Source: Hydrangea macrophylla (Eukaryota > Streptophyta > Magnoliopsida > Cornales > Hydrangeaceae). From it: DNA of 64,000 nt. Position numbers and translations under genes: made by a program. The notes under the pieces are model-generated. The model ran no database searches and was not told where the DNA came from. It saw only the letters and a program-made list of their open reading frames with translations. Below, piece after piece: positions 10,363 through 22,310 of this stretch (positions are counted from its first letter, which is position 1; every line of letters begins with the position of its first letter). The DNA lies in contig CM066993.1 in assembly GCA_033977485.1 (NCBI GenBank), positions 32,528,501-32,592,500 on the forward strand, read 5' to 3'.

Positions 10363-13300
10363 TAATCGGGTTTGAATACCTTGGTACTCTGGGAGTTAAT
10401 TGGGTCCATGTGTGGCCATTGCACCTCTTTTGATTTCAATCATTCATAGTTAAATGAATCATTTTTTTTCATTTATATGATGAGTTGATTATGATAGCAT
10501 GTTTACTTGCCTACGGGATTACGTGTCAACATGCTTAAGTGCTTATGTGTTTCTATGATTACATGCCAACATATCTTGACTTGCAATTTGTGAACATTAG
10601 TTGGTTTTTACTTTTTATTTCACTTTAATGCTATACTCATTAGAATTGGTTTTTGTAATACATCTTGGTGTGACTATCTGTTGATGTTTAATCATTGACT
10701 GTGCAAGGTTAAAAGGTATATACATGAGGGATTCCTTGTTTGGATTATTCGCTCGACGTACTGCGCCTTGTAGGGTTGATAGCTAGGTATTGAACAGTGC
10801 TTTACATTGAGTTGTATTATTAAAAGATCTTAATTATTTTTAATGACCTCATATCACTAGTGTTTGCATTTTAGTTGTTGAGAAAACATGTTAAATGTTG
10901 CATGCATATATGATGAAATTGTCATCAATTTTATTTAAATTGGAAGTTATTGAGCCAGCATGTTTAAAGATTTTTATGCCCATGAAATTTTCCTTGTTGA
11001 TTTTGAGTTGAAAGCCTTTCAAGAGAACATGTCTAAATGGTGCATGTTTACGAAATAGTATGCTTATATGCGTTCGTGCATATGTTTTATATGTTTACGC
11101 TATTGTCACACAATGTATTGGTTAGCACATTACGCGATAGATTTTATATGTTATAAATGAAAAGGATGAAAAGTATTCTTACTTGCCTTCGGGATTATGT
11201 GATATATAACATGGTATTGTGCATATGTGCTTACGTGACTATTTATTTCTATATCAAGGAATTGTTAAGCATGACAACGATAGCATGTTGAGATAAAATT
11301 TCATGTTTTACGTGTTTTAGAGTAGCTCATACGTGTACTCATAGATACTTCGATCGGTGGGTCATAATAAGATTTCTTGGGTGGAAAATTTAGAAGACAA
11401 GTTTTGAACTTATGAAAACCAACATATTAATATGTTGCGCATATTTTAAAACCTATATGTATATGTACTTTTGAAGTACTTAAAATGATGTTTTCTAACC
11501 GACGAATAACTTATTGGTTCTAATAGTGTGGGGTTACGTATTATTAGACAGCTTATATAGGTTGTGTCTTCGGACTCGAGTATTCCTACGTTTTTGCGTA
11601 CATTCTTTGAGTGGCATTTATTTTGCATGTAATGCAAAGCCTCTCTAAAGGATATGTTGATCTATGTGAGAGCATTCTATCTTGATAGCCCTCGATTGTG
11701 ACTGGTAGTCCATATCTATTTCATGTGGCTACGAATACCTATTGTTTATTGGTGGAATAGTTCTTCCTTCTTATAGGATTGTCGTACTCTTTGTCCTGTG
11801 AGAACTTCATCGTTCAGATGTCAATTTGACGTTGTAATTACTCTTCTAAGTAGATTACGAGTTTTCTATCATATGGTTGGTCGATTGACCCAAATTTCTG
11901 GTGATTGCTTAAATCTTCACATTCAAATTGTCGTTTCACTATGTGATCATTGCATATGAATAAATCCTATCGCATGAATCATTGTGAGGATTCTAGCCTT
12001 TGTGGCGAATAGATTGGTGTTGTTCCAAGTCTATTAGCTCCTTTATTCGGTGATTTTCACATTTGAGTGAATTCCGCAACTCTGAGGATCGTCTCTTCTT
12101 TTGAGACTGCATATCCTATAGGTACATTGGTGAAATCTTTTCTATGTGTGTTTATCGATCATTATCGATTTTTATTATGATTTTCATTGAAGATTTGTTG
12201 TTATCATAGTGTGGTTAACGGTTTGACGTTGGGCCTTGAAACACAAATTTTTCTAGTGTTTCTTTCCTTGTGAGTACGTATGGATTCTTGTTTTCATAAT
12301 ACTTCTTAGAAGTGCGTTTAATTCTTGACCCTTACGATCTTTGAGCTCTTGACAGAGTGTTGTCGTTCCATTATTCCAAGTCTTTTCTTGAAAGAACGTT
12401 TGTTCCTTATTGATTCGATTCTCATAACTATAGCATATTGATTTTGATTAGTTCTCCCTTACGTTTTGAACTTAGGTATGTCGCACTGTAAGTGTTGTGA
12501 TGTACTTTTCTTTGGACTCGTTGACTTTTGAATCGATCTTTCTCTGACAGTTTTGCCTTATTAAATTCTTGGGATTTATTTCGTGAAATTCAAACTTGAG
12601 TTGTTGAACACTCGGATCTTCCCCTACTTCTTGAGGGATAGATTTTGTTAGATGATAATAGTTGAGGTCCTTGATTTTGTTATCCCGTGAATTCAAGATC
12701 ATACTGGTTTTTAGGAGTATGATCTCTTACGTGTTGTAGATCTCTGTTGTTGGCAGCCTTAATTTATTGTTTGCTAAGGCTTAAATTCGATTGCGTTTCA
12801 TTGTAAGCCTTGAGGGCTTGTTGTTTCACAATCGTGTGATCTTTTATACCTTAAATACTATGGTCGCTTGCATAGTACCTTATTGCTGGATTGTGCAAGA
12901 TTTTCGTGTAAATCTGCATTAGATGTATCTTTTGTTGTGACTATAAGAATTGTTTTCCTTATCAATTGAATCTTTCTTTACTTGGGTGTTGGTGGTTTTA
13001 ACCATGGACCCGTTTGGACTTAGTAGTCATTTGTGAGTTCTCCGATTCTATTTCATGTTGAACTCGAGTGTACCTTGTCCTTGTTGAGGAACGTTAATGG
13101 TATTTCATAACTTGAATTTCCATATTATTTGGACTTATTGGCAATTGCCTAATTTCGTGGCCTATTGAGGTGGCCTATCGATGTGAACCGTTGTTATTTC
13201 TTTGACCTTATGATTGATCCGTAGGGGGGATTTTTAGTTGATTCTATGAGTTATGCATTATATTATATTTTGTTTCATCATTCGATTCCGTTGATTTATC

Positions 13301-15332
13301 TCTCACTCTATTTTTTTTTTAATGAGACTGTCTGTTTGACGCCATCTACCTTAATTCTGTATTGGTATTAGGAGTATGCCTAAGGCATGTTCTCTTATTA
13401 GTAATCTCGTTTACTTTGTGTTTAGAAGTGGATCTTGTGAGATTCTATGCTGGTGATTTTACACCTCTTGGGTTGATTATGTTTGGGTTACGGGCTTTCA
13501 ATAGTTGGACGGACCCTTAGTGTTTACTTTTATATCATCTTGATATATTGATGTTGATGTCATTGTTGACAAGTTTGATTCATGCACTTGGTGCATACCT
13601 TGTTTATTGTGATCAGTGATTCCTTTTTCCTTACCCTGTCCTGCGGATATTATGATTGTGCTTTGTTCGAGATCGTTGCGACCTTTCAATTTCATCCTTG
13701 CTTCGAGCAGAGGAGAATTCTTGGTGATCGTTTGTTTTGAGATCACGTTCGGTTAGTGTGGCAACTTCTGAAGAGTTGTCTTCATTCTGTTGAGAAACTG
13801 TGTTTCCTTGAACACTTTCGTTATTTGTGGTCCGTTTGTGACGTGAGTTTGTTATAACTCTTGTTTTAGGTGTGTCACCTAGTTTGCTTCCATCTTTCAT
13901 GTGACACTTGAAGATCACCCAGTTCAGAAACTTCTAGTTCATTTTGATGTGAATCGGGCTTTCAATAGTTGAAAGACCAAGAACTTTATATTATTATGAC
14001 CATATGTTTTCTTGTTTTTGTCAATGCGTAATTCTTTGATATATTTTTTATTGTCCCGTGCGACACGAATGTTGGTGAACTTGTTAGCTTATATTTGTTC
14101 GTTCACCTATTTGATTTATTGTTGTCTTGTTGATGGCATCATTGTGTCTTCCTAGACACTTTTCCTTATAAGACCCTTTGACTTTTGGCAGTGGTATTTC
14201 TTTTGCCATATTGTTTTGAGACGGGATCTCTCAATAGATCCATCTATTAGTGAAATCGTTGTAATTGACTATAGCGACATTTATGTTTGGGATGTGATAA
14301 TCATTCCTTCTATCGACTCCCCATTGCCATTGTTGTAGACTTCTGTGTCTATGTTGATCATTACCTTCTTTGTGAGGAGCGATGTATTACGAGTAAGTCT
14401 TTGTGACTCGTACCTCCAATGCGGTTAAGACGTAGCTTTGAGTCGTACGGTCTTTAGTACCGAGTATATCACTTTCTTTGTAAAGTTCTCTTTGATTACA
14501 TTCTTGAGTGTTTGGATCGTTCCTTGGGAGTTGACCCCATTATTTGGTTCATTTTGGAACTCGTGTCTTGAAACATCATACTTTTGCTTCGTATGACGAT
14601 TCTTTGATAGTATATCATTGATCTACTTTGAGAATCTTGTGATTAATTGTAATTCGATCTCTCTGTGATATTTAAGCTTGTGTATTATCTTCCTTCAATC
14701 CTTTTATATATCGATTGAAGCTTATCCCATTTATTCTTGGGGTTTTATGAATGTTTTCACCATGAGTGATGATTGTAGAATGTTCTTTCCATTCTACGGC
14801 TACCCTCTGTTCTTTGGATTGAGTTTTCGATTGATGATTAGATCATATCTTTTGTTGGTATACATATCCTTTGTATACTTGTTGTTTATTCATTTTGAGA
14901 CAAATTATGGGTATACAACAGCCCGTTGTCTTCTTGTGATCACGTGTTCCTTTTGAAGGGATCACTTTTGTTTGATTCGATGAGTTTGAGACATCCGGTT
15001 GTGCTTGGTTTTCATTCAAGTACATTTTTGGTTGATCCAATGGTTTGGTGGTTCATGACCATTAATATTGTTGATCGTTCGAGTTGACTCTGCCTTCTGA
15101 TGTTGAACCTTGTATGTCCCTTACATGTGTTCCTCAGTACCATTGGTGTGCTTATTGACTTTTTATTGAGCTATCCTTTCCAATCTGGAATCGATGTGTG
15201 AGATTTTTTGTTTTCTCATGTATACTAGTGTTCACATTGTTCTGTGAACTACGGTGTTTTGGTGTAGTCGTGGACCGTTCTTTGATTGAGTTCCTTTCGT
15301 CTTGTTTTGATTTCCGGGACGGAATTCTTTTT
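10363..15332 (+). other. Non-coding interior of the LARD-like element
   Basis: About 5 kb that is strikingly T- and G-rich on the plus strand, with stops in all frames. I find no gag zinc knuckle, protease, reverse transcriptase, RNase H or integrase motif. The longest open frames are short antisense ones (12472-12702, 13498-13746, 13631-13918), which are hydrophilic and unrecognised. Both ends keep the signals needed for mobilisation in trans, which fits a LARD. Confidence 0.7.
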
Positions 15333-15344
15333 AGGGGGGGGGGA
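15333..15344 (+). promoter_or_regulatory. Polypurine tract of the LARD-like element
   Basis: A run of ten G flanked by A, six bases before the 3' LTR start. It is the expected plus-strand priming site for second-strand synthesis. Confidence 0.75.
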
Positions 15345-15350
15345 TTAGAT

Positions 15351-18083
15351 TTTAGAAACCCAGAATTTATTCAAAGGTATTTTTGGTAATTTTGGATCAA
15401 TGTGGGTCTTGGTTTGGGACAATATATTTATTCCTGTCCAAGTGATATCACTTCTACATTTAAATTAGCACATGTGTGTATATATATGTTATATATTTTT
15501 GTGTGTATGTGTAAGGGAGATAAGAGTAGGACCCACAAGTCAACTCGCAAACCACTCCCAAACCACTCCCAACCACCCCAGCAACTAAAGCTTCACTAGG
15601 AAGCTTCCCCCTCCTTCATCATCCTATATATAACCCATATCTAACTCTCCCTCTCATTTTTCTTTTTCATTTTCTCTATACATCTCTCATCTCTATCTTG
15701 TTTTGGAAGTCAAGAACTTCCATGGAAGCTTAGAGCTTCAAGCTCAATTTTGAAGACCATCAAGCCATATTTGGAGCTTGGCTATTAGAGACCATTTTGA
15801 TCATCTCAACAAGGTCTACCCACCGTTGTTCTCGGATCGTCCGTAAGGTCTACAGTTTGGTCCTTCTTGTTCATATACTCAAGAGGTACTTTTGATTTTC
15901 TTGATACACCTTCATTTCCTATTCCTAATGTGATTTTATTTAACTAGGTATTGATAGCTTTGGGAATATGCTAATGTACAAATTTCTCCTTTGGATCTCC
16001 TTGGGGTGATGTGGGTATTTGCTCAAATACTCGAGAGGTAGATTTCATTGTTTAAGTGCACTATTATTTCTAACTTCATGGTTTGCCATGTGTAAGTTAG
16101 TGTTAATAGACATTAATCTTGTTTTGGAATTCTTCTTATGTGATTAATTGAATGATTACTTGTCCCTATATGCTTACTTGAATCCATGTTTAAACCTAAA
16201 TGCTATTTGAGTTTCTATGGTTTCAAATACTAATTGATGTTAAAAAAATCTCTTATTTGCCTAATGTGATGATTACATTTTATATGAACTACCATGTTTA
16301 CTTCTTGTCATGTATTCTTAGAAATGACATTGTTAAAGCATAACCGCATCTAGCAGCATATCATAGTCGCCAAGTCGGCAAAGCATCGATGGCATTGGCT
16401 TGGGGCATATGAAATTGTTAAAATTCCCACGATTGGGGAATGTCTTTGGAATCCCCGTTTGGGGTTGTAATTTGATGAAATTCTGGAAGCGGGTGTGAAG
16501 TGAGGAAGGTTGTTTGTGATCATTAAAACATTCGAAAATGCAAGATCATATTCGGCTAGCTATCGGAGATCTTGTATGCTACACTCACGTTTGAGTGGCT
16601 CGCTATCCGGTGTGAGAGTGTGTGATTGGGATATTGAGTTGGGAATGTCTCACAGTTTGGCCATCTGGCTAGTTGCATCACCACGGCGGCAAAGCATTGC
16701 ACCACATGTCATAGCATGATTTTAGAAGTAGTGGTACATTTCTACAATATTTTCTACTGAGCCGTCGTGCTTAATGAATCTATAAAACCCTTTTTTTTCA
16801 GGAATTGTTGATTAGGGCAAGGCCCAAGAGTTATCTGACGCATGGCGTCTCGTTTTGGAAGATTCCTTACGAGGACGTCTTGTGATTTGTTAATGTTCCA
16901 ATGATATAGTGCATGGTAGGAACATTGTAATTGTTGTTACCGTTATCTCATTTGTAGATTTGAATTATAAGAAACTATTTGTAAATTCCCTCGTAATCTT
17001 AATCTTAATCTTAATCTTGATAATTGGATCCTCTAGGATTCTTGTTAAATTATGCTTTTAATACTTGTTAGCATTTCTTAGTCCATGGTTACCCTATTAT
17101 GGGAAAATTACTACTTTCAATTTTCTAAGGACTGTTTGATCATAATCTTTCCAAAACCTCTTTCATGATAAACTTTCAAAGCAAACTTCATTACCTGTTA
17201 CCAAGGATCAAAATTTCCTTCTGTTTCCATCGAAACGGCCGAAACGTTTCCGTTTCCTAGGTCATGGAAACAAAACAGCCATGGAATCTCGAATTCCATG
17301 AATTCCATCGAAACGACTTTGTTTCTTTTGTTTCCATCGAAACATAATTGTTTCCATCGAAACAAACCTATGATTCAGTATCGTTTCATTTGTTTCCAAC
17401 GAAACATACTTGTTTCCATTGAGATAATCATGTGGTTGTGTACTTGTCATATAAACAACCATTTTATTTTAGAGATGGCTTATTCGTTTACTATGTACTT
17501 ATATATATATCTTTTGCATTCTATGAAGTGTTTTGTGGATTCTATGAAGTGTTTGACAGTAGATTGGCGACTTAATCCTCATGTATTTTCAATTTGAACT
17601 ACACATTTTTAATGCAGCACTACATATATAGACCTCTCAAATGTTCAATTAATCAATTATTAGCTTTATACACGCATATAGTTAAGTTTGAAGTTATGTT
17701 TCCCCATGTTTCTCAATGTTTCCAATTTTTTCCATTGTTTCCACATGTTTCCGAAATGTTTTCGAAACGTTTCCGTTTCTGGGTAAACCGAAACAATAGA
17801 CCGAAACGAAATTTTGATCCTTGCCTGTTACTTTTAAACCTTTGGAGTTTCTCTGTACTTCTTACAAACTCCTTTCAAAATCAAATTATGTCGGTTAACC
17901 CTATTTGACCTGTTTGGTCCTCCTGGGTCAACCCTTGACTTATTGACTTTTCTTTGGAATCCACATAGGATTCCCCTATGCTTCCACCTTGTGGATTGGT
18001 CCAAGTTGGACTATTCCGTGCTTTACGTTGTATTGTTTGACTCGTTGACCTCGCCCACGTGGCTTGGTTTTCGGGGCGTTACA
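15351..18083 (+). repeat. 3' LTR of the LARD-like element, with nested hAT-like insertion
   Basis: Begins TTTAGAAACCC (second base changed from TG) and ends GGGGCGTTACA, followed by the TATAT duplication. It matches 8249-10347 except for the insertion at 17202-17823 and point differences, which are denser in the first 250 bp than later. Confidence 0.92.
17202..17823. mobile_element. hAT-like non-autonomous element packed with GTTTC/GAAAC motifs
   Basis: A 15-bp perfect terminal inverted repeat CAAGGATCAAAATTT, flanked by an 8-bp duplication CCTGTTAC (17194-17201, 17824-17831). The empty site is visible in the 5' LTR, where CCTGTTAC occurs once. An 8-bp duplication and a CA(A/G)GG start are hallmarks of the hAT superfamily. 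The interior is largely repeats of GTTTCCATCGAAAC-like text near both ends (17224-17425 and 17698-17810). The open frames of about 100 residues in it are by-products of the repeat. Confidence 0.9.
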
Positions 18084-20179
18084 TATATGTTGACTAATTG
18101 TGATGCTTAATAAATTAGTTAACCAAATTAATTTGTAGGGTAAACTTGGGAGTTCTTGGCCCCCAAGTATTGCAAATTGGTTCTTTATTTATACCCTATA
18201 CTCTCACAATCTGATGATTCTTACAAGCTGATAGAGCGAGTTTACATAGAAACTCATAGAATTTTCTTAGAGAGAGAGAGAGCTTCACAAGACTTCATAG
18301 CTCGAGCTCAAGTGGGTCTTGTTTATTTGATTGCCTTTCTCAACAATTTCTTCTATCATAATCTCAGTGAGTATTCTAAACTCACTTTGAATGTAACACA
18401 TGTTTGTTTACTGTGTGTGGTAGTTTGAATTAGAAATCACCATTGATGATTTTACGTTTGAACTCTATAGCTTAAAATCAAGAATTTTCAACCTTAATCA
18501 AAATCCGTTCTTAGAGATGAAAATGAAAGATTAGATTACATAGAAACTACGGTTTAAGTATTAGAGCCTAATTCATTCAAAGGATAAAGTATATTGAAAA
18601 CGAAGTTTTCCCGTCTCTCAATTTTTCGTAAAATTGAGAGCTATAGATTGATTCATAACTAATTGATTGAATATCTATAATCCTTGCAAAAAATTGAAGA
18701 GATCCATATATTACTTGACATGTTTACTTCTGAATTGCAAAATGGTTCCAAAAAATAGCTTTAAACTGAAACAGGGGAAGTTCTGCGGAGAAGATGAAGT
18801 CTCTGCCTAAACTCACGCGCACGCGATCCCTGTGTTTTCTGACAGCTAGAAAAGTTTTCTAAGAAAAGTGAAAAATGGGTATATCGCGCAAGCAGCCCAC
18901 GCGAGCGACCCCTCGGGCGCGACCTGGGAGTTTTTAGTTTTTGTATATTTTCTATTAAGGGACTGTTTAGGTTAACTTTTAAAGGCTGTTAAGGTTCTGT
19001 TTGGGAATTTTTACTAAATCAAGATCCTACTTGTTATGTATGGTTTATGAAAGTGATAAACTATGACTTATTTATCCTTATATGTATGTCATTCTTGTTA
19101 CCAGTTGTTTACATTTCTGTTTATAGTTACATGTCATTCATGTGGAGTCAGTTGTACATGCATGGTGAGTGGTGGTTAGTGTGGAAAAGAGTATATGGTT
19201 GAGATTGTGTATGGATGGACACTCCCTGGTAATTGTGTACCAAAGTGTGATGGTTTTTGAGATTGCAGCTAGAGTATCTTTGAAATACGAGGATGACAAA
19301 ATTGGACACTCCCTGACGCCCATGGTAGCATTAAAGTGTGTGACACCGACTTGGACATTCCCTGGCACCCATGGTAGTGCTAAAGTGTGGCCTACTAGAC
19401 ACTCCTTGACATGCGTGGTATGGTCAAAGTATGAGGCATTAGACACTCCCTGGTACCTCGCACTAAAGTGTGAGGCAAACTGCACACTCCCTGGTACCCC
19501 TATACTAAAGTGTGGTCATCTTAGTGTTTCAAAGATACTAGAGTAAGAGAGTTGGGTGTTGTATTGTCGAGAGAAAAGAGTTGGTGAGATGAGAATGGTT
19601 GCATTATTCTCACGCATGGTCACATGTTCGTATGGATTGAATATTTTAACATTATCCTTACAGTCTTGTAAATTGAATCTGTTTTCTATGGTTAACTTAT
19701 TGATTTATGAAACTGTAAAATGGGTAATAGTAAATAAGTATGTTTTACATTCGAGCATATGTTTTTAATACTCACCTACTTCAGTAAGCTGACGGCGTTG
19801 ATGAGCCCTGGACATTCGTGTCTAGGCTTTTCAGGCTATGATCATGCTAGACCCTATGATTATGCGAACTGAGAACGACTACCTGAAGGAGAATTTACTT
19901 AATCATATGCTTTAAGTTATGAACTGGATTTGTAATAAGGATGATTGTAATAGGTAAGAGATATTATTTTATTTCAAGGCGGGTTGTGCCTTTAGTTAAA
20001 CACGTGCTGTAATTATTATTAAATTGGTAAATTTTGTAAGCCTTGATTGCTCTATTCTGATTTATATTATTATCTTATTCGACGTTTGGGACGAAATCAA
20101 TCCTTCAAACTGTCATGACCTATGGGTCCATAAAGGAAATTATACGCTTTCCATATTTATGCTACGTCAGGGCGTGACA
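18084..20179 (+). mobile_element. Gypsy 5' LTR, second part
   Basis: Continues the LTR begun at 7584; the first five bases are the LARD target duplication. It ends GGGCGTGACA at 20179, eight bases before a primer-binding site. It contains a TATA-like TATTTATACC near 18186, a CG-rich block at 18815-18930 and a tandem repeat at about 19214-19525. Confidence 0.7.
19214..19525. repeat. Tandem ~50-bp repeat inside the Gypsy LTR
   Basis: Six imperfect copies, each of the form GACACTCCCTGG(TA/CG)CC...TAAAGTGTG. They start near 19218, 19302, 19352, 19399, 19440 and 19480. The open frames of 115 and 125 residues on opposite strands across this block come from the repeat, not from a gene. Confidence 0.8.
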
Positions 20180-20187
20180 GGATTTAG

Positions 20188-20199
20188 TGGTATCAGAGC
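20188..20199 (+). promoter_or_regulatory. Primer-binding site, tRNA-iMet type (Gypsy element)
   Basis: TGGTATCAGAGC, eight bases after the LTR end TGACA. It fixes the plus orientation of the element and the right boundary of its 5' LTR. Confidence 0.9.
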
Positions 20200-20494
20200 C
20201 AGGTTATCTCAAAACAATTTAGCCAGGTTAGGGTTTACCAGCATAGTCCCGATTCCACATTCTGCTAGCTTAAGCTTTGCACACCCGATGATACGACAGG
20301 AGGACAAACCCGGAATCCAAGTGCCTAAGATTATTTCTGTTAAGATTAGTCCTGATATAAGTTAGTACCTTTTGTCAAGTATGGATCCAGCTCAGCCACT
20401 CTTTGTACCAGATTTGTTCGGGGGAAACTGGGTCACCCAAGGTGCTATAGTACCAGCCTCAGTAGCACTTTATTATGCCGCTATTGAGCAGTGA

Positions 20495-20790
20495 GTGGGT
20501 ACGATAGTAGAGCTAGAGCTTTGGCATCAGATTCATATGATAGGATTGGTTGATTTACCTCGCACTTGCCTGGAGATTCTATATTTTATTGAGGCTCAGT
20601 GTTTAGTACTGTTAGAGATGGTTCTCTTGGTTAATAGCGATGCCTTCTACTTACCCCTTAAGGTTCTGATCGTGCATGCCCATCTTGCACAATTAGATAT
20701 GCCTCCACCAGTTATCTCTATAGAGGAGCCAGCGGTTTCTATCGCCAAGGATAATGATGACGAGGAGTTTTATTTGGTTCCCGTAGGTTG

Positions 20791-20832
<42 letters not shown>

Positions 20833-21064
20833 GGACGGTATGGGTCTAGATGACTTCGTTGCTAACCTCGAGGAGGAGCTGGCACTTGAGCTAGTCTTAC
20901 CCGAGGAGATGTCAGTTGAGGCAAGTGCCCCAGAGCCTGCTTCATCGTCGATCTCTCAGAGCTATGATTTTGATGGGGTGGGCCCCTTTTATGTTCAGCG
21001 ATTTCACCCAGTCGACTCGTTGGATTTGCTCATAGCCACCTACGGAGACGATTTGATGACTTAG
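20495..21064 (+). CDS. Leader open frame with poly-aspartate tract, upstream of gag
   Basis: A 189-codon open frame between the primer site and gag. It carries a GAT microsatellite (about 20793-20832) encoding 13 aspartates at about residues 100-112, then an acidic region and a serine-rich region. I do not recognise the protein. A closed frame between it and gag (21065-21369) separates the two. It may be a remnant of a pre-gag leader, or simply open by chance because of the microsatellite. I lean towards no function. Confidence 0.3.
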
Positions 21065-21369
21065 ATATGACCTTGTACATATTACCTATATTAACTAGTA
21101 GCTCTATCTTATTTTGCAACTGTACTTACATGCATTCGAGTATAAGGCAATGACCCCATTTTTTGTGTTAACTCTTGCATGGACAATGTACGTCCTAACC
21201 CATACAGATAGATCTGATCATACACGCTTTTTGTATCTACTTGATGAGAAATCATATATATATAGAATGTTCTTTTGTTACTGTTATTGTTTAAACTGAT
21301 TTATATGACTGCTTCATATCATTGTTTCATTTATGTTTCTCATTCATTTATCATTGACATGTATTTAGA

Positions 21370-22310
21370 ATGGCTGGGAGACCAAGGAGGAACAAGAATT
21401 TGATTGAGAAGGCACCTTTGGCTGCCGATCCTACGGGGATGTTTGAAGCTTTCATCAGGCGCTTAGAGAGGATTGGTAATCCAACTGAAAACCGACGAGA
21501 CCGTCAAACTGGAGATAAGTTGCTAGAAAGATTCAGTGCATTCAGACCCGAATAGTTTGCGGGGACCACGGAGCCCTAGAAAGCAGAATAGTGGTTAAGG
21601 CAAATGGACTGTATATTTGAGGCTGTCCAGTGCAATAAAATGGATAAGAGGAGGTTAGCTACCTTCCAATTGACTGATGCTACTGCAGATTGGTGGGACT
21701 CGGTGATAGCCACTATTGGGAATGAAGCTGCTATGGGAATGACTTGGATTGCATTCAAAGGGAGGTACCTAGAGAAATATTTCCCATCTATCGAGAGACA
21801 CAGAAGGGAGAAGGAGTTCATGGATTTGGCCCAGGGGACTAAGTCGGTGCAAGAGTATACCACATAGTTCGAAAGGCTATCTCAGTTCGCTCCCCACCTG
21901 GTTGATACGGAAGAGAAAAAGATACATTAATATAACCAAGGGTTGACACCATAAATTCTTCGCCTGACTCTCGGTCACCTAGACAAGTCATTCGAGGGAT
22001 TCGTTGGCTTTGCCACTGATCTAGAAGAAGACGCTCGAGTGAACCGTAAGCAATTTAATTTTTGGCCACCTCAGAGAGGTAATTTTGGGAATAAGCCATC
22101 GATGTATCGCACTCAAGGGCAGAAAAGGAATTGCGATGGAAGCAAGAAACCCCAAGTTGTCACCTATCTGACTCAACCCCGAGTAGGAGAGGGTAGTAGT
22201 GTTGGGAAATGCTTTAATTGTGGCAACCCCAGTCACATGGCTCGAGACTGTAAGGCACCGAGGCGTGTTACTCAGCAAGGCATAGTCAGCTACAACTGTG
22301 GTGAACCAGG
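21370..22310 (+). pseudogene. gag: Gypsy gag pseudogene, truncated by insertion
   Basis: Starts at ATG 21370 (MAGRPRRN). The frame continues through several in-frame stops (first at 21553) and recovers retrotransposon-gag features: the ADWWDS segment near 21680, a YLEKYFPSIERHRREKEFMDL stretch at about 21763-21825, and a zinc knuckle of the CX2CX4HX4C type (CFNCGNPSHMARDC, about 22210-22251). A second knuckle begins at about 22292 with its first cysteine changed to tyrosine. It is cut at GEPG (22310) by the LTR that starts at 22311. Protease, RT and integrase are absent from the window. A dead capsid gene. Confidence 0.85.

Larger units (their letters stand above)
8249..18083 (+). mobile_element. 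Structurally complete LARD-like LTR retrotransposon
   Basis: Two long direct repeats (8249-10347 and 15351-18083) flank about 5.0 kb. The 5-bp target duplication TATAT is present at 8244-8248 and 18084-18088. A tRNA-iMet primer site follows the 5' LTR and a G-rich polypurine tract precedes the 3' LTR. The 3' LTR carries a 622-bp insertion plus its 8-bp duplication; without it the LTRs are 2099 and 2103 bp. No gag-pol frame is visible in the interior, so the element would rely on proteins made by a relative. The text before the 3' LTR (GGACGGAATTCTTTTTAGG) resembles the end of Tekay/Del-type chromoviruses as I recall it. Confidence 0.9.

Noticed and set aside
13498..13918. Antisense open frames of 82 and 95 residues in the LARD interior
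   Set aside because: No motif recognised and overlapping frames; kept only as a remark.
19138..19546. Overlapping open frames of 115 and 125 residues on opposite strands
   Set aside because: They translate the tandem repeat inside an LTR.
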